The translations under genes and the position numbers were made by a program. From the NCBI GenBank assembly GCA_963693365.1, contig CAVNZM010000008.1:9734001-9798000 (forward strand): a stretch of 64,000 nucleotides of DNA, in the 5' to 3' direction. The DNA comes from Amoebidium appalachense (Eukaryota > Ichthyosporea). Of the stretch, positions 7,487-17,138 are shown one piece after another (the stretch's first letter is position 1; each line of letters opens with the position of its first letter). Below the pieces are notes generated by a model. That model worked only from the letters and a program-made list of their open reading frames with translations. It did no database searches and was not told the origin of the DNA.

Positions 7487-8419
7487 CTAACCCAGCACGT
7501 GCTTCTCCAGGAAGCGCACGGGGTACACCTTGACCGGGCGCAGGTCCCCCTGCACCATCTTCAAAGTCTCCTCGGGCTCGCAGCCCTCCTGCTCGCGCCA
7601 CGTGCGTGCGAGCATCCGGCCGACCGTGCTGCTGGACCTGTCGGTGATGCCTCGGTCGACGAGGAACTTCCCGACGGTCACGTACCCGCCGATCGCAGAC
7701 TCCTCGATGGCCGCACGCTCGCCGGCGGGCACGAGCACGTTGGCCACGGCGTCGTTGAGCAGCATGCGCATGCGCGGGTCCCTGTCGAGGCCGAACTCCT
7801 CGAGGAGGCTGCGGTAGCTCTTGATGTTCTCCACACGCATGCGCCCGTTCTCCTCCTTCATGCGCTCGTTCTCAATGTGCATGCGCTCGACCTCGGCCTC
7901 CTCCCGCTTCACGCGCAGCCGACGCTCCTCCTCCAGCTCCTCGCGGCGCCGCTTGCGGTCGGGGGTCTCGTCGGTGCCGTTGCGGAAGAACTCACGCTCC
8001 TCGGGGGTGCTGGCGTCGTAGCGCGCCTCAATCTCGGGGATGAGGGAGACGTCGCCGGAAAGCAGCCGGGCTATGTAGGTGGCACACGTCCTGCGGAACT
8101 CGTGGGCGCGCTTGCCGGGAAGCAGGAAGATGATCTCGAGGAGGACACGGAAGGGGGCCACATCAGTCTCGTTGCCCTTCCCGTTGATTTTCAACCCGTG
8201 AGTCTGCCTCACGAGTTCACTCACGGGTGGATCCTTGGTATCCCTCAGGGCCTTCCAGGCTTGGCGAGCAGCATCACGGTTTCCCAGAACAATTGTTGCT
8301 GTATCCAACACACTTGCCATCTTGGTACCTTCGTCAACACGTAGGACACTGCCCTTGAACTGGGGGAACTCCTTCCAGAGCATCGACATGTCGCCTTTTT
8401 TGTTCTGCTCGCCAGCCAT
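7487..8419 (-). CDS. Antirepressor-like protein (BRO-type paralogue 1)
   Basis: A 310-residue protein begins MAGEQNKKGDMSMLWKEFPQ. The N-terminal domain (FPQFKGSVLRVDEGTKMASVLD, then LGNRDAARQAW) and the following block ending GKRAHEFRRTCATYIARLL-SGD match paralogues at 17.1, 21.4 and 22.5 kb. The second block corresponds to the 'RYLGGD' helix region seen in many algal-virus antirepressor-like proteins. A long Glu/Arg-rich coiled coil (about residues 150-205) leads to a C-terminal globular domain (GGYVTVGKFLVDRGITDRS, then RPVKVYPVRFLEKHVLG) that looks like a winged helix. A canonical promoter box lies 35 bases upstream. Likely a DNA-binding regulator, by family. Confidence 0.75.
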   Translation of the reverse strand: MAGEQNKKGDMSMLWKEFPQFKGSVLRVDEGTKMASVLDTATIVLGNRDAARQAWKALRDTKDPPVSELVRQTHGLKINGKGNETDVAPFRVLLEIIFLLPGKRAHEFRRTCATYIARLLSGDVSLIPEIEARYDASTPEEREFFRNGTDETPDRKRRREELEEERRLRVKREEAEVERMHIENERMKEENGRMRVENIKSYRSLLEEFGLDRDPRMRMLLNDAVANVLVPAGERAAIEESAIGGYVTVGKFLVDRGITDRSSSTVGRMLARTWREQEGCEPEETLKMVQGDLRPVKVYPVRFLEKHVLG

Positions 8420-8453
8420 GCTGTGTCCGACTGGCCTCCTCTGCCGGGCGCTG

Positions 8454-8468
8454 CTCTTTTATACCTTC
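8454..8468 (-). promoter_or_regulatory. TATA-type promoter of BRO-type paralogue 1
   Basis: On the minus strand GAAGGTATAAAAGAG ends 35 bases before ATG 8419. Confidence 0.7.
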
Positions 8469-8611
8469 AGACCAGGAGAACGGGAGCCCCGACGCTCGGC
8501 ACGGTTGGTGTCGGCCTCCCAGGCTGCCAGCCGCTTGTCGTAGAGTAAACTGCATCAACACGGAAAGTGCGCCGGACGTGCACATGTAGCAATCTTTTTG
8601 GGGTCCCGGGT

Positions 8612-10753
8612 ATGGCGAATATTCTGGAGGATCTGGACTTGGTGGAAAACATGGAGGACGAGGACACGGACAGCATGGAGGACGAGGGCACGGACAGCAT
8701 GGAGGACGAGGACACGGACCCCTTCTCAGATGCGTATTTTGAAGTCCTGGAAGCTGCAGGGGTTGTTGAGCCTGGCACGACGGTCGACGAATGGTTCTGC
8801 GCCGACCCGGCAGACATAAGTGCGCTCCGGACAGGTAGAAACTGGTGGCCGAACAAGCGCGCGGTTCAGGAGGCCGTGGACAACGGCACGGTGCAGCGGG
8901 CGATTGAGCGCCTGCAACAGCAGGGCCTGGAAATGCCCGAAGGACGGGGGATGGAAGACCTAATAATTGAAACGCTGGTGTTCATGCGCGTGGCCCGCCA
9001 GGCACTCTCCGAGTCTGGGATGGTGCGAAAGGTGTCAACCTTGTGGGGCGGGGAGCCTGAGAACCGCGACCCCTACATACGCGAAAATCTGGAAGATCTG
9101 GTGAGCCCCGCCGTGCGCGAAGAGGTAAAGGCGGCCAAGCGCAATGGGGACGAGAATGCCATTCAAAATATTATGGATGATCCGGAAATCCGCGCCCAGA
9201 TCACAGACGCGCTGTGGTGCAGGGCTGCTCGCAGGGCCAATCGTCTCAAGCGCCTGGAAACAGCTCTGTACATGTCCGAGGGGCTCACCAAGAGAGAGTA
9301 CATATTCAGGTACGCAGATGAGTTGTTTCCCTCGTACGCCGCGGCACGGATACGTAATATACCAATGGGTGATAACGAAGCATGGGAAAGGGCCGTCGAA
9401 ACTGAAATGCTAGACGAAGCTGTGGTGGAGGAAGTCCGGAAGAAACTTATGAAACGCGCCACCAGTATTGGCGGCAAATATGTCGGAATCTTCCAGTTGG
9501 CTCTCAACGAGATGATAGCAAGCCACGGTGGCGTCATTCCAAACATGCAACAACGTCCCCACAATGGCGATGTCGAAATGGCTGTAGAACCCGAAGCCCC
9601 GGATTCGGATTCGATGCCCCAGGCTCCATCTGGTAGCACTGCACCGGTGTCCGGGTCTGCCATGGATCTTTCGCACGCGGAGGGCGATGAAGATGATGCG
9701 AACATTTTCGAATGGACCGCACAAGGCCTTGTCAAACTATTCGCTACGTTGACCGCTGACTCTCCGCACCAGGCGAATCGGCTTTGTTATGAGCACAAGT
9801 GGGAGCTTGTTGACAAGTTTGAGTTGTTCGCGCGCGGTGCGCTCGAGATCGCCAGACGACGTCAAATGAAAGAAGATTTGGGCAAAATGCTGAAGGCAGA
9901 TTTGGACGCAGAAGAGGCAGACGCTAAAGACGAAGAGGACGAGGAGGACCGCGCGTTTGTGGTCCCTGATGACGACCCAGAGGTGCAGCCACCAGACAAC
10001 AATGCACCCGACACCCTTTCCGACGAGCTCCGCGACCTGAGGGCTGCGGTACAGATTGCACAACCCGAGACCAGGATCGAAGCCGTGAGGCAGGTTCTTG
10101 ACTGGCTGGCGAGACAGCCGAACGGGGTGTACCACCCACCGCCGCCACGGATGCTGTTCCACAGGTTGCCGTCTCCATTGGACCTGTCAGACTGGCTCAC
10201 CCGGACGATTTCTCCCATGGATGAAGAGGACATGAGGATCCCAGAAGGGGTTTACAACGCGCTGCAGAAGTGGATCAGGTACACGAAACTTAGACGCCTA
10301 GAAGCCCTGCGCGCAAATTTCAGACCGGCCCCGTCGACCGCGGAGTTAGAGGCATACGTAGAGAGAATGTACAGGGCGATCAACGGCTTGCTCCCGGATC
10401 GCTTCCACAACCACACTAATGATTGGACGGGACGGTTTGATGCCTACCCCAGCGAAACAGCAGCCATCATGCTCCTTTCTGGGGCAGAACCCCGGGGGGA
10501 TCCATTGGCGGCGGCAGACGGCGACCCCATATTTGCGAGGATGCTCATCATCGCCGCAGGGGTCCAGGGATTGCACGATGCAGGGGTTTTTCAGTTTACA
10601 GGTGTGGAGTCGCCGGTTAGACCGGTGGTTGAAGACTTGCCATTAGGACCGGCTGGCAATACCCGGTGGACGCGGTCTGGAACAACGCATGCCCTGAGGA
10701 CCACCAAAAGGCAAAGGAGACAGCTCAGGCATTACAGGCCACCCGGGCAGTAA
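8612..10753 (+). CDS. Large acidic protein of unknown function
   Basis: I take ATG 8612 (MANILEDLDLVENMEDED) as the start; the frame is open 15 codons further. About 713 residues follow. The N-terminus carries a threefold acidic repeat (SMEDEDTD-like, from a 24-bp tandem repeat). The rest is mostly helical with a second acidic patch near residue 440 (AKDEEDEEDRAF) and a basic C-terminus (TTKRQRRQLRHYRPPGQ). No enzyme motif, membrane helix or signal peptide is visible. Length, acidity and position between virus-like genes suggest a structural or DNA-associated protein, but I do not recognise the family. The next gene on the same strand starts 51 bases downstream. Confidence 0.75.
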   Translation: MANILEDLDLVENMEDEDTDSMEDEGTDSMEDEDTDPFSDAYFEVLEAAGVVEPGTTVDEWFCADPADISALRTGRNWWPNKRAVQEAVDNGTVQRAIERLQQQGLEMPEGRGMEDLIIETLVFMRVARQALSESGMVRKVSTLWGGEPENRDPYIRENLEDLVSPAVREEVKAAKRNGDENAIQNIMDDPEIRAQITDALWCRAARRANRLKRLETALYMSEGLTKREYIFRYADELFPSYAAARIRNIPMGDNEAWERAVETEMLDEAVVEEVRKKLMKRATSIGGKYVGIFQLALNEMIASHGGVIPNMQQRPHNGDVEMAVEPEAPDSDSMPQAPSGSTAPVSGSAMDLSHAEGDEDDANIFEWTAQGLVKLFATLTADSPHQANRLCYEHKWELVDKFELFARGALEIARRRQMKEDLGKMLKADLDAEEADAKDEEDEEDRAFVVPDDDPEVQPPDNNAPDTLSDELRDLRAAVQIAQPETRIEAVRQVLDWLARQPNGVYHPPPPRMLFHRLPSPLDLSDWLTRTISPMDEEDMRIPEGVYNALQKWIRYTKLRRLEALRANFRPAPSTAELEAYVERMYRAINGLLPDRFHNHTNDWTGRFDAYPSETAAIMLLSGAEPRGDPLAAADGDPIFARMLIIAAGVQGLHDAGVFQFTGVESPVRPVVEDLPLGPAGNTRWTRSGTTHALRTTKRQRRQLRHYRPPGQ

Positions 10754-10804
10754 ACAAGCGAACACAATCGAAGCCACCAAAGTTTTGGGGTGTTGAATCT
10801 ATAG

Positions 10805-12314
10805 ATGGCACACGGGCGAGGGAATGATGTAGTGGAAAGATTTCCCGTGAAGCCGCGCTGCTTTTTCAGGTTCGTAAAGAAAAATGCAGAACATTTTGTG
10901 GAAGAAACGCCGGTCTCCCCCAGCACTCAGACGTACGCATGGACACCGGAAAACGGTTGCCTCTCCCTCTCCCTGGAAAGCACAGAACCCGACACGATCC
11001 CGGTGTATCTTGCCTGTGTTAAACGTCTCCGGTTCGATGCGCAACAGGATGGCTACTCCGTGAATATCGAATTCGAGTACCAAGATAGTCCTGGGATACA
11101 CACCTTCGACACAACTTACGATTCGGTTCGAAACTTCATGTTGGACAAGAGGGGCAATGCTTTCAAGGAGATCATGGTGAAGCACGCCCCATACCAGATC
11201 GAGGAGTACAAAAAGAGTACCATCCCTGGGAACCCAACACCCCCATATTTGCAGGAGGATTCGGTAGCAGACTTCTTGTTTGACAAACTGTACCGCGGGG
11301 CCCAACACATTTCGGGGTCCATAAAAGATTTGATAGGGGTGGGGTCTGTGTGGACTTCGCCTGCAGTAGAGGGGAGAACCAATACTATAGTAATGCTACA
11401 GACATATCTTCCGAAGTCCACAATTTTCGCCCCCGGAGAATTGCTCCGTACACAACCCAACAACGAGTCAATGACTGTCCAGCAATCGTTTAGGAATCAA
11501 CTCAGGAATGATGGCTTCATGACCACCATATCGATGCCTAAATGGAAGTTCTTTTTTAGGAACGAACTCGCGACAATGTTGTTCCAATGGCTGACTGACC
11601 CCCAACGGGTGCCCTACTTTATTATATACACCGGTGAAGTGCACCATGCTTCTGTCATCATACTCGTTTCAGGTGACAAGTCGAGTATAGTTCTGGAGTT
11701 CTTCAATGTCCATGCCCCGAGTAGCACGTTGACAAAAGCCCTTGTCTCATTCATGAGAAGCGCTGATCCCACAGGCAAGCTGAAAGACATACTTCGATCC
11801 CTCAAACCCGAAAGGGTTTGCACTGATTTGCAAAATCTTCATGGAAAAAGGACATTGTACGACGAATTGTTTGACAGAGACGAGGTGGTCGATGGGGCCT
11901 GTGCGTCTTGGTTGAGTATTTATATACTGCTGCGGACTTCACAAGCCGACTGGTCGTCCATACCGGGTGCGGATGGGCACACCATAGGCGAGCGGATCTG
12001 CAACTTCATCAAGACGAAAATCGCAAGGGATGGGGGATTCCAAGCGGTCTATAAGGTCGGGGGGAACGATCGCGATGTACGGAAAGCGCCTGATCGAACT
12101 CTACGGGGCTAAGATGTATCAAACTGCGGATTGGTGGGCGCAAGACGGCGTCAATCAACAGGAGCGTTACCGAGAGGTCGTGGACATGGTGCTTTCCAAG
12201 AAAGTTCTCGTATTGACCGATGCCGAGCTTAAGGATGCAGGACTGCCAACACGCAAGGACGGCGAGCAACTTGTGAACGAGGTCCGAGAACAAGCGGCGC
12301 GCCTCCTCCCCTGA
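10805..12314 (+). CDS. Putative C48/adenain-like cysteine protease, copy 1, with one frameshift
   Basis: ATG 10805 (MAHGRGNDVV) opens a 435-codon frame that diverges at its end from its paralogue at 19051-20562. Switching frame at a G6 run near 12058-12065 restores the paralogue's C-terminus (AMYGKRLIELYGAKM, then VLVLTDAELKDAGLP), giving about 502 residues against 503. Both copies keep a conserved His (HHASVIIL, His281), an Asn 20 residues on (VLEFFN, Asn301) and a Cys followed by Trp (GACASWLSIYILLRTS, Cys366). His, Asn/Asp, Cys in that order with those settings is the Ulp1/adenain-type arrangement used by maturation proteases of adenoviruses, poxviruses and asfarviruses. This is motif-level inference. 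If real, it would process virion proteins. Confidence 0.7.
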
Positions 12315-12356
12315 GGGCACCAAAAGGTCAAGAATTGAGGTGGATTGATCCCTGCC

Positions 12357-12722
12357 TCAGCGGAGGACCTCCCTTCTCAGCGCAGCGGCCAGCCGCGCGA
12401 GCCAGGCGGTGCGGTCGTCGCCCAGGCGTGTGGCAAAGTCGGCATAGGACATCTGTGCCGAGAACCATTGACCCTTCTCCTCGTTCCAGTAGCGCAGGCC
12501 GTTAACATTGGAAACTTCCATACGCGGGCACCGGCCGCATTCGCCAAAACGGGCTGTGTCGGCCTCCCAGCCCGCGGCCAGGCGCTTGTCATAAAGCAGG
12601 GCGGCACAGGCGGGTGCGTCGCAGGGCGGGTCACGACCGAACACCGTGCGCACCGCATCTCGCAGCGCAAGCGCAAGCAGGGTGGTCACGCAGAGGGCCA
12701 TGAGCAGGAGTACCAGCTGCAT
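12357..12722 (-). CDS. Membrane-anchored or secreted small protein
   Basis: The 121-residue product starts MQLVLLLMALCVTTLLALAL, a strong signal peptide or signal anchor. An ectodomain follows with five Cys (PPCDAPACAAL, then GECGRCPRME) and a Trp-rich middle (YWNEEKGQWF). It is convergent with the protease-like gene and divergent from the gene at 12771, with 48 bases between the two starts. No family is recognised. An envelope or secreted protein is the likely role. Confidence 0.6.
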   Translation of the reverse strand: MQLVLLLMALCVTTLLALALRDAVRTVFGRDPPCDAPACAALLYDKRLAAGWEADTARFGECGRCPRMEVSNVNGLRYWNEEKGQWFSAQMSYADFATRLGDDRTAWLARLAAALRREVLR

Positions 12723-12770
12723 TGTTACGTCACGGGCGCATTTTGTGCCGGCTTAATCTTCCTGTAGTGC

Positions 12771-13358
12771 ATGCACATCACGCACGGCGACCGCTTCGTC
12801 AGCCGCAACCTCGCGCTGCTCAGCTGCCCGGTGGAGTGGCCCGAGGACCTGGCCAACACGAGGCACACGGGCATGGGCCTGCGGTGGCGGCGTGACGGCG
12901 ACAAGGTCACCGCCATGCTCGGTGAGACACGCATGTACTGGAGGGCGCTGCCCGAGGCCAACGTCGTCACGTTCACCGATGACCCGGCTCAGGCGAGCTC
13001 TTTTGGGTTCAGCGACTGCCCGCTCCCGCAGCCCAACCACGTTCCCGACACGGGTCTGGCGGGCGTGCGGGTGCGTCTGCACGACAAAGACCTGCCGGCT
13101 CTCCCCCCACCTAGCGCACCGCCCCAGGGCCGCGTGGAGCTCGGCGTGGCCTTCTCCATCGGCGTGCTCGGCGTGGGGCCCCTGCCCATGCCCTCGTGGT
13201 TTGTGTCCTCGGTCGCAGACACGAGCCCCACCATGCAGTATGGGTTCCGCGGCGTCAACCTTGCGCTGTGCCTGCTGCACGTGTGGCGCGTGCACGTGTG
13301 CGTGGACCTGTTCCCGTTCCCGGGCCTGACGCTTTTTCTGGCGCTGCTCGAGCTCTGA
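12771..13358 (+). CDS. Unknown protein, 195 residues
   Basis: ATG 12771 opens MHITHGDRFVSRNLALLSC. The N-terminal half is beta-rich with several Trp (WPEDLANTRHTGMGLRWRR). A Pro-rich linker (PALPPPSAPPQGR) separates it from a hydrophobic C-terminal half (GVAFSIGVLGVGPLPMP, then VNLALCLLHVWRVHVCV and LTLFLALLEL) that may contact membrane. No known motif is seen. The downstream signal-peptide gene starts 20 bases after its stop, so the two are probably read together. Confidence 0.6.
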   Translation: MHITHGDRFVSRNLALLSCPVEWPEDLANTRHTGMGLRWRRDGDKVTAMLGETRMYWRALPEANVVTFTDDPAQASSFGFSDCPLPQPNHVPDTGLAGVRVRLHDKDLPALPPPSAPPQGRVELGVAFSIGVLGVGPLPMPSWFVSSVADTSPTMQYGFRGVNLALCLLHVWRVHVCVDLFPFPGLTLFLALLEL

Positions 13359-13378
13359 TATTTTGTAGCCATCTATCA

Positions 13379-13774
13379 ATGCGTGCGCTGCTCCTGTGTC
13401 CCCCCCTGCTTGCACTGGTCCTTGCGGCCCCCGAGTGCCTGGTGTTTGCGAGCTCGGCAACCCTTGCGGCAACCACCGCGCACGTGCCGCCCAGCTCCAC
13501 TGCCGAAACAAAGACGTGGTGGGCGACCCTGACGCACGTGGAGACCGTTGCAGCCACCACCACAGCCGCCGCTTCGATTCAAACCATCGAAACCACCTCG
13601 GCCTCGGAAACTCCCACCGAAACGGACACCGACGTATTCGAGATCCCCACCTCCATCACTGAAGGCGACCCAACCGACGAACCCATGCCCACGATGCCCG
13701 TGGACCCGCCCGCACCACCCGCCGGGGTGAACGCATCCAACTGGGAGTGCCGTTGCACGCTCATCAGACGTTAA
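13379..13774 (+). CDS. Secreted mucin-like Thr/Ser/Pro-rich protein
   Basis: ATG 13379 encodes a cleavable signal peptide (MRALLLCPPLLALVLAAPEC) followed by about 85 residues dominated by Thr, Ser, Pro and Glu (for example TETDTDVFEIPTSITEGD), typical of a heavily O-glycosylated stalk. It ends with a short Cys pair (NWECRCTLIRR). The longer open frame upstream is rejected because the signal peptide only makes sense from this Met. A surface or secreted role is inferred; no homologue is recognised. Confidence 0.6.
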   Translation: MRALLLCPPLLALVLAAPECLVFASSATLAATTAHVPPSSTAETKTWWATLTHVETVAATTTAAASIQTIETTSASETPTETDTDVFEIPTSITEGDPTDEPMPTMPVDPPAPPAGVNASNWECRCTLIRR

Positions 13775-13854
13775 TCATTTCTCGGAAAACCAGAGTTGGC
13801 CTGTCCATTCTTTGTTTTGTTCAGCCACGCCAGCTTTTAATTTGCGCAAGAAGA

Positions 13855-14358
13855 ATGGACTTGTCAAATGCGATTGCCTTAATCATTCTAATGCTTACTA
13901 TCGGTGTGTTGGCATGGGCATACATCAAGTACGAACCCAAACCTGCCCCTGGCAAAAACGACAGTACCCCTAAGCCTGGCCCCGGCAAAAACGACAGTAC
14001 CCCTGCAGTCGCACGGACACAGTGGTATGCTTTCGACCAAGTGGGGGACCACAGCACGGACAACACGTTTAACGACTGGCAAGACCCGGTGAACTATGGG
14101 TACACGTCGGCCAGTCAGTGCATTAACCGATGCCAATCTATGAGCGGATGCCAACAGGTGGGCTATTCGCCATGGCAGGATATGGACGGGAAGCGGCCAA
14201 AAGGCTATTGCTACATGAGAAAAGCCGTCAAGAAATGGCCGTTGGATCCGTGGTCAAACAAGTCCGGTGTGGCTGCATCGGAATCGCAGGTCACGTATGT
14301 GATGGCCGCACAAGTGCCGGAGAGCGAGAAGCAACATGGCAAGCTGGTTGAGTTCTAG
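13855..14358 (+). CDS. Membrane-anchored protein with a PAN/Apple-like Cys domain
   Basis: From ATG 13855 (MDLSNAIALIILMLTIGVLA) a single N-terminal transmembrane anchor is followed by a tandemly duplicated linker (PAPGKNDSTPK then PGPGKNDSTPA, from a 33-bp direct repeat). An ectodomain follows with the spacing SASQCINRCQSMSGCQQVGYS and then KGYCYMRKAV. The C-x3-C-x5-C and later C with an aromatic between resemble PAN/Apple domains, which bind protein or carbohydrate. The total is 167 residues. A virion attachment or envelope role is plausible but inferred. The upstream 36 codons of the same frame lack coding character and are excluded. Confidence 0.6.
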   Translation: MDLSNAIALIILMLTIGVLAWAYIKYEPKPAPGKNDSTPKPGPGKNDSTPAVARTQWYAFDQVGDHSTDNTFNDWQDPVNYGYTSASQCINRCQSMSGCQQVGYSPWQDMDGKRPKGYCYMRKAVKKWPLDPWSNKSGVAASESQVTYVMAAQVPESEKQHGKLVEF

Positions 14359-14536
14359 CATGAATCAGATGAACAAATGTAAGAAAGGCTGGCATTTCCA
14401 TTGCCCCCTGGTTTGGGTGCACGCTGCTACAAAGATATTTGGCAACCTTGTTTTTCTTTGTCGTGTATATGGCCAATTTGATGGCTGTTTGATCTTGTGT
14501 CTAGAGCTGGCTTCTTTTTTATTGTGCCCCAATGTA

Positions 14537-15894
14537 ATGTCGCATGCGCGCTCCCGCATCCTTGACGACATGGCGTCCCACATCGATTTCTCGGCAGCCG
14601 TGGCGCGCCGGGCAGCGTTCCCGCACGGGCCAGCCCTGCCCTCGGCCCCCCGCAGCGTGTCGGTGCCGAGCGAGGCGCCCCCGCGTGTCGAGCCCCCGCA
14701 GCCGCCGCAGGGCCAGTGGCGCTACCACTTCGTGACGGGCGGGTCCGAGTGCCGGCCGCTGCAGGTGGAGTTTCCCGCCACCCAGTCCGTGCACGGCATC
14801 CGTGTTGAGGGCATCAAGGCGCACAGCGTGTACGACGTGTGCGAGGGCGCCAACAAGCTCACGCTGTCGCTGTCGTACCTGGACTCGCCCGACGGCCGGC
14901 CCCCAGGCATGTGGGTGAAGGCGTCCACCGACGTGTACCTGCCTGTGGGCAACTACACCCTGGACACCCTGTGCGCCGAACTCGAGATGCGTCTGGACGC
15001 CGCCATCGCCGCATGCTTCAACCCCAGCTACAGCCCCGAGGAGGTGGCGGACATTTTGGAGATGTACCCGGACACGCTGCCCTACTACGCCAGCGTCACA
15101 CACACGGAGCGGTTGCGCCGGGACGCCGAGCGCAACGGCGAGGCGTGGACCAGGCACCAGGACTTTGTGTGCAAGACGCGGTGGGCGCCACGCCGGCAGG
15201 GCCCGCGCGACGAGATCGCATTCGAGGCGCTGATGCTCGCGCAGCTGTACTACAGGGAGAACGCATGGGCGTGGCGTGAGCTGGCCAACGAGCGTGACAC
15301 CCACGGGCGCATCCAGTGGCCGTTCCACAACACGCTGTACAACCTCATGACGCCCTCGAAGCTCGCGCTGCCCGGGCGACTGGTCATCAGCATCCACCAC
15401 CGCAAGAACATGGACCCGGACACCATGAAGCACTGGCTGCCGTATGCGTCGGTGCCGACGTTCTCGCTTGACGTGTGCCGGGGGCTCGGGAGCGTGCTGG
15501 GAATGGCGGCCGGCGCGCACGTCAGCCACAGCCTGACAGCGGGGCTGCCTCCGCTGGCCCGCTACTTCGACGGGCGAGACCATGCGGCCGTGGAGGAGGG
15601 CGACCAGCAGCTGCCGTGCCAGGGCGACAACATCCAGTGCGTGTTTGGGACGGATGCACCCCTGGGCCCGCGGGGGCGCTCATGGTGCACGTCATGCAGG
15701 GCGAGACGAACCTGCAGGGGCGCATCATGGCGCCGGGCGTGCAGGGGGCGGCGGGCGGGGCGGTGGACGACATGCTGGCGAGCCCGCAGATCTTGGGGAC
15801 GCTGGATCACGTCGACACGCTGCGACTGGTGGTGGTGGACGAGACCGGGACGCGTGTGACCGGGTGCTTCTCGGCGCTGGTCGCGATCAAATAA
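14537..15894 (+). CDS. Putative minor capsid/penton-like structural protein, one frameshift
   Basis: The frame starts at ATG 14537 (MSHARSRILDD) or at the in-frame ATG 14570 (MASHIDF). A Pro-rich N-terminal arm precedes a beta-rich region with KLTLSLSYLDS and VYLPVGNYTLDTLCAELEMR. The 'xxxGNYTxxxLxxxLxxxL' pattern recurs in minor capsid or penton-like proteins of polinton-like and other large viruses, which is the only basis for the call. Near 15665-15690 the frame must shift by one base (CCCGCGGGGGCG) to continue as ALMVHVMQGETNLQG and end FSALVAIK at 15894, about 452 residues in all. Without the shift the tail is a Trp/Arg-rich nonsense frame. It could also be an unrelated virion protein. 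Confidence 0.65.
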
Positions 15895-16042
15895 AGCAAA
15901 GTATCACGAAAGTGCAAAAACAACGCCTGCTCCCCCAATATTGGCAAACATCAAGTGCAGGACAGATCATGGTCTTCTCCCTTAATGTGAGAGAACACCC
16001 TCATGAAGTACAGGGCAGATCACGAGTTGTGGATGGGGCTCA

Positions 16043-16057
16043 GGGGGCATAAAAGGC
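16043..16057 (+). promoter_or_regulatory. TATA-type promoter before the resolvase gene
   Basis: GGGGGCATAAAAGGC resembles the shared motif with CATAAAAG in place of TATAAAAG. An ATG at 16082 lies 25 bases further on but is out of frame with the resolvase. Confidence 0.5.
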
Positions 16058-16172
16058 AACACATCCCCCCCCACCCCCACAATGCGTGTGGCCGCCATCT
16101 GTTGGAAGAGAGTCCGCGTGATAGGGCGCGCGCACCCGACGCACAAAAGAACAAACATACACATATTGTGGA

Positions 16173-16757
16173 GTGAGCGTAAGTCTGCACTCCAACACCA
16201 TCGACGTCGGCTTCCTGAACCTGGTGGTGTGCGTGCTCAGCACCACCGACGACCCGCGCACCCCCTTCATCATCCACACGTGGGACCGCTGGCTCGTGGG
16301 CAACCCGGACACCACGGCCACGGTGCTGGTGGAGCTGCTGCTGCGCCGGCTGCACGAGGACCGCGCGCTGCTCGCGGACGTCGACATGGTTGTCATCGAG
16401 CGCCAGATGGTCACCAAGCTGAGCGTGCTGGCCCACGCGCTGCAGGCGTACTTCCTCACCCTCAGATTGACCAATGGCCACGGGCCCGGCGTGGTGCTGC
16501 AGCACGGCACGCGCAAGAACCAGTGCGGTGCGTGGCTCGCCCGCCACGGAATGGCTCCTGCGGAGACGGGCAAGGCGGCGTATGCGGTGTACAAGCGGCG
16601 TGCGGTGGTCGACACGCTGCAGGCACTCAAGCTGCAGAGTGAGCAGGGGTGGCGGGACAAGTTTGGGCGGGAGGGCAAGAAGGACGACATGGCGGACGCG
16701 CTGCTGCACGGGCTGTGGTACCTGTTCTGTCGGACCCAGAAAGGGGGGTCACGCTGA
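16173..16757 (+). CDS. Holliday-junction resolvase, poxvirus A22/RuvC-like
   Basis: The 194-residue frame shows an RNase H-fold resolvase: NTIDVGFLN (catalytic Asp11), DMVVIERQM (Glu76), and KKDDMADALLHGLWY (Asp171, Asp172, Asp175) near the C-terminus. These match the catalytic residues of the A22/RuvC family, which resolves replication concatemers and recombination junctions. The frame has no ATG: it opens at GTG 16173, and the only nearby ATG (16082, 25 bases after a promoter box) is out of frame. A short intron, a base error upstream, or a non-ATG start would explain this; I cannot choose between them. The function call is firm, the start is not. Confidence 0.8.
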   Translation: MSVSLHSNTIDVGFLNLVVCVLSTTDDPRTPFIIHTWDRWLVGNPDTTATVLVELLLRRLHEDRALLADVDMVVIERQMVTKLSVLAHALQAYFLTLRLTNGHGPGVVLQHGTRKNQCGAWLARHGMAPAETGKAAYAVYKRRAVVDTLQALKLQSEQGWRDKFGREGKKDDMADALLHGLWYLFCRTQKGGSR

Positions 16758-17138
16758 GGGCATATGCAGGCAAACGGACAGTGTACAAAATAAAAAAAGC
16801 AATTCATCTCTTTATTTGTTTCTTATAGACCGGCTTCCAGTCCCATGCCGGAGGTATAGATTGGCCCGTTGGTTGTCTGTGTCTGAGCTTGACTGCATAT
16901 CTGCACTGCAGATTTTCCCCTCCAACTTAGCAATGAGTTCCTTTGTCCCCTTCAACTTGTACCAATCAAACCAGAAAATGTCTGCGCCCCCCACCCCGGG
17001 CTGTCACAGTGGTACCTGTTCTGCAGGCCTGGGAGGTCGGGGAAGATGTAAGAATAAAGCGCTTTGTTTCATGGAGACTCAATGCTACACGGATGACAAT
17101 TTGCCTAGCTCAGGGTATGAAAAAGCATGCCTGAGAAA
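16758..17138. other. Intergenic region with a coding-like repeat
   Basis: This 381-bp gap between convergent genes holds copy 1 of a 75-bp repeat and no convincing gene. A plus-strand frame around 16978-17120 has a Cys pattern (RCKNKALC) but continues antisense into the next gene. Confidence 0.5.
16899..16973 (-). repeat. 75-bp direct repeat, copy 1 (remnant coding sequence)
   Basis: It is about 88 percent identical to 18917-18991 in the same orientation. Read on the minus strand both encode WFDWY-[KE]-LKGTK-[EQ]-LIAKL, and half of the codon differences are silent. This points to duplicated remnants of a gene rather than a simple repeat. Confidence 0.65.

Noticed and set aside
14519-15583. 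354-codon minus-strand frame
   Set aside because: It is antisense to the putative structural protein, rich in Arg/Val/His from GC-rich codon shadows, with no motif.
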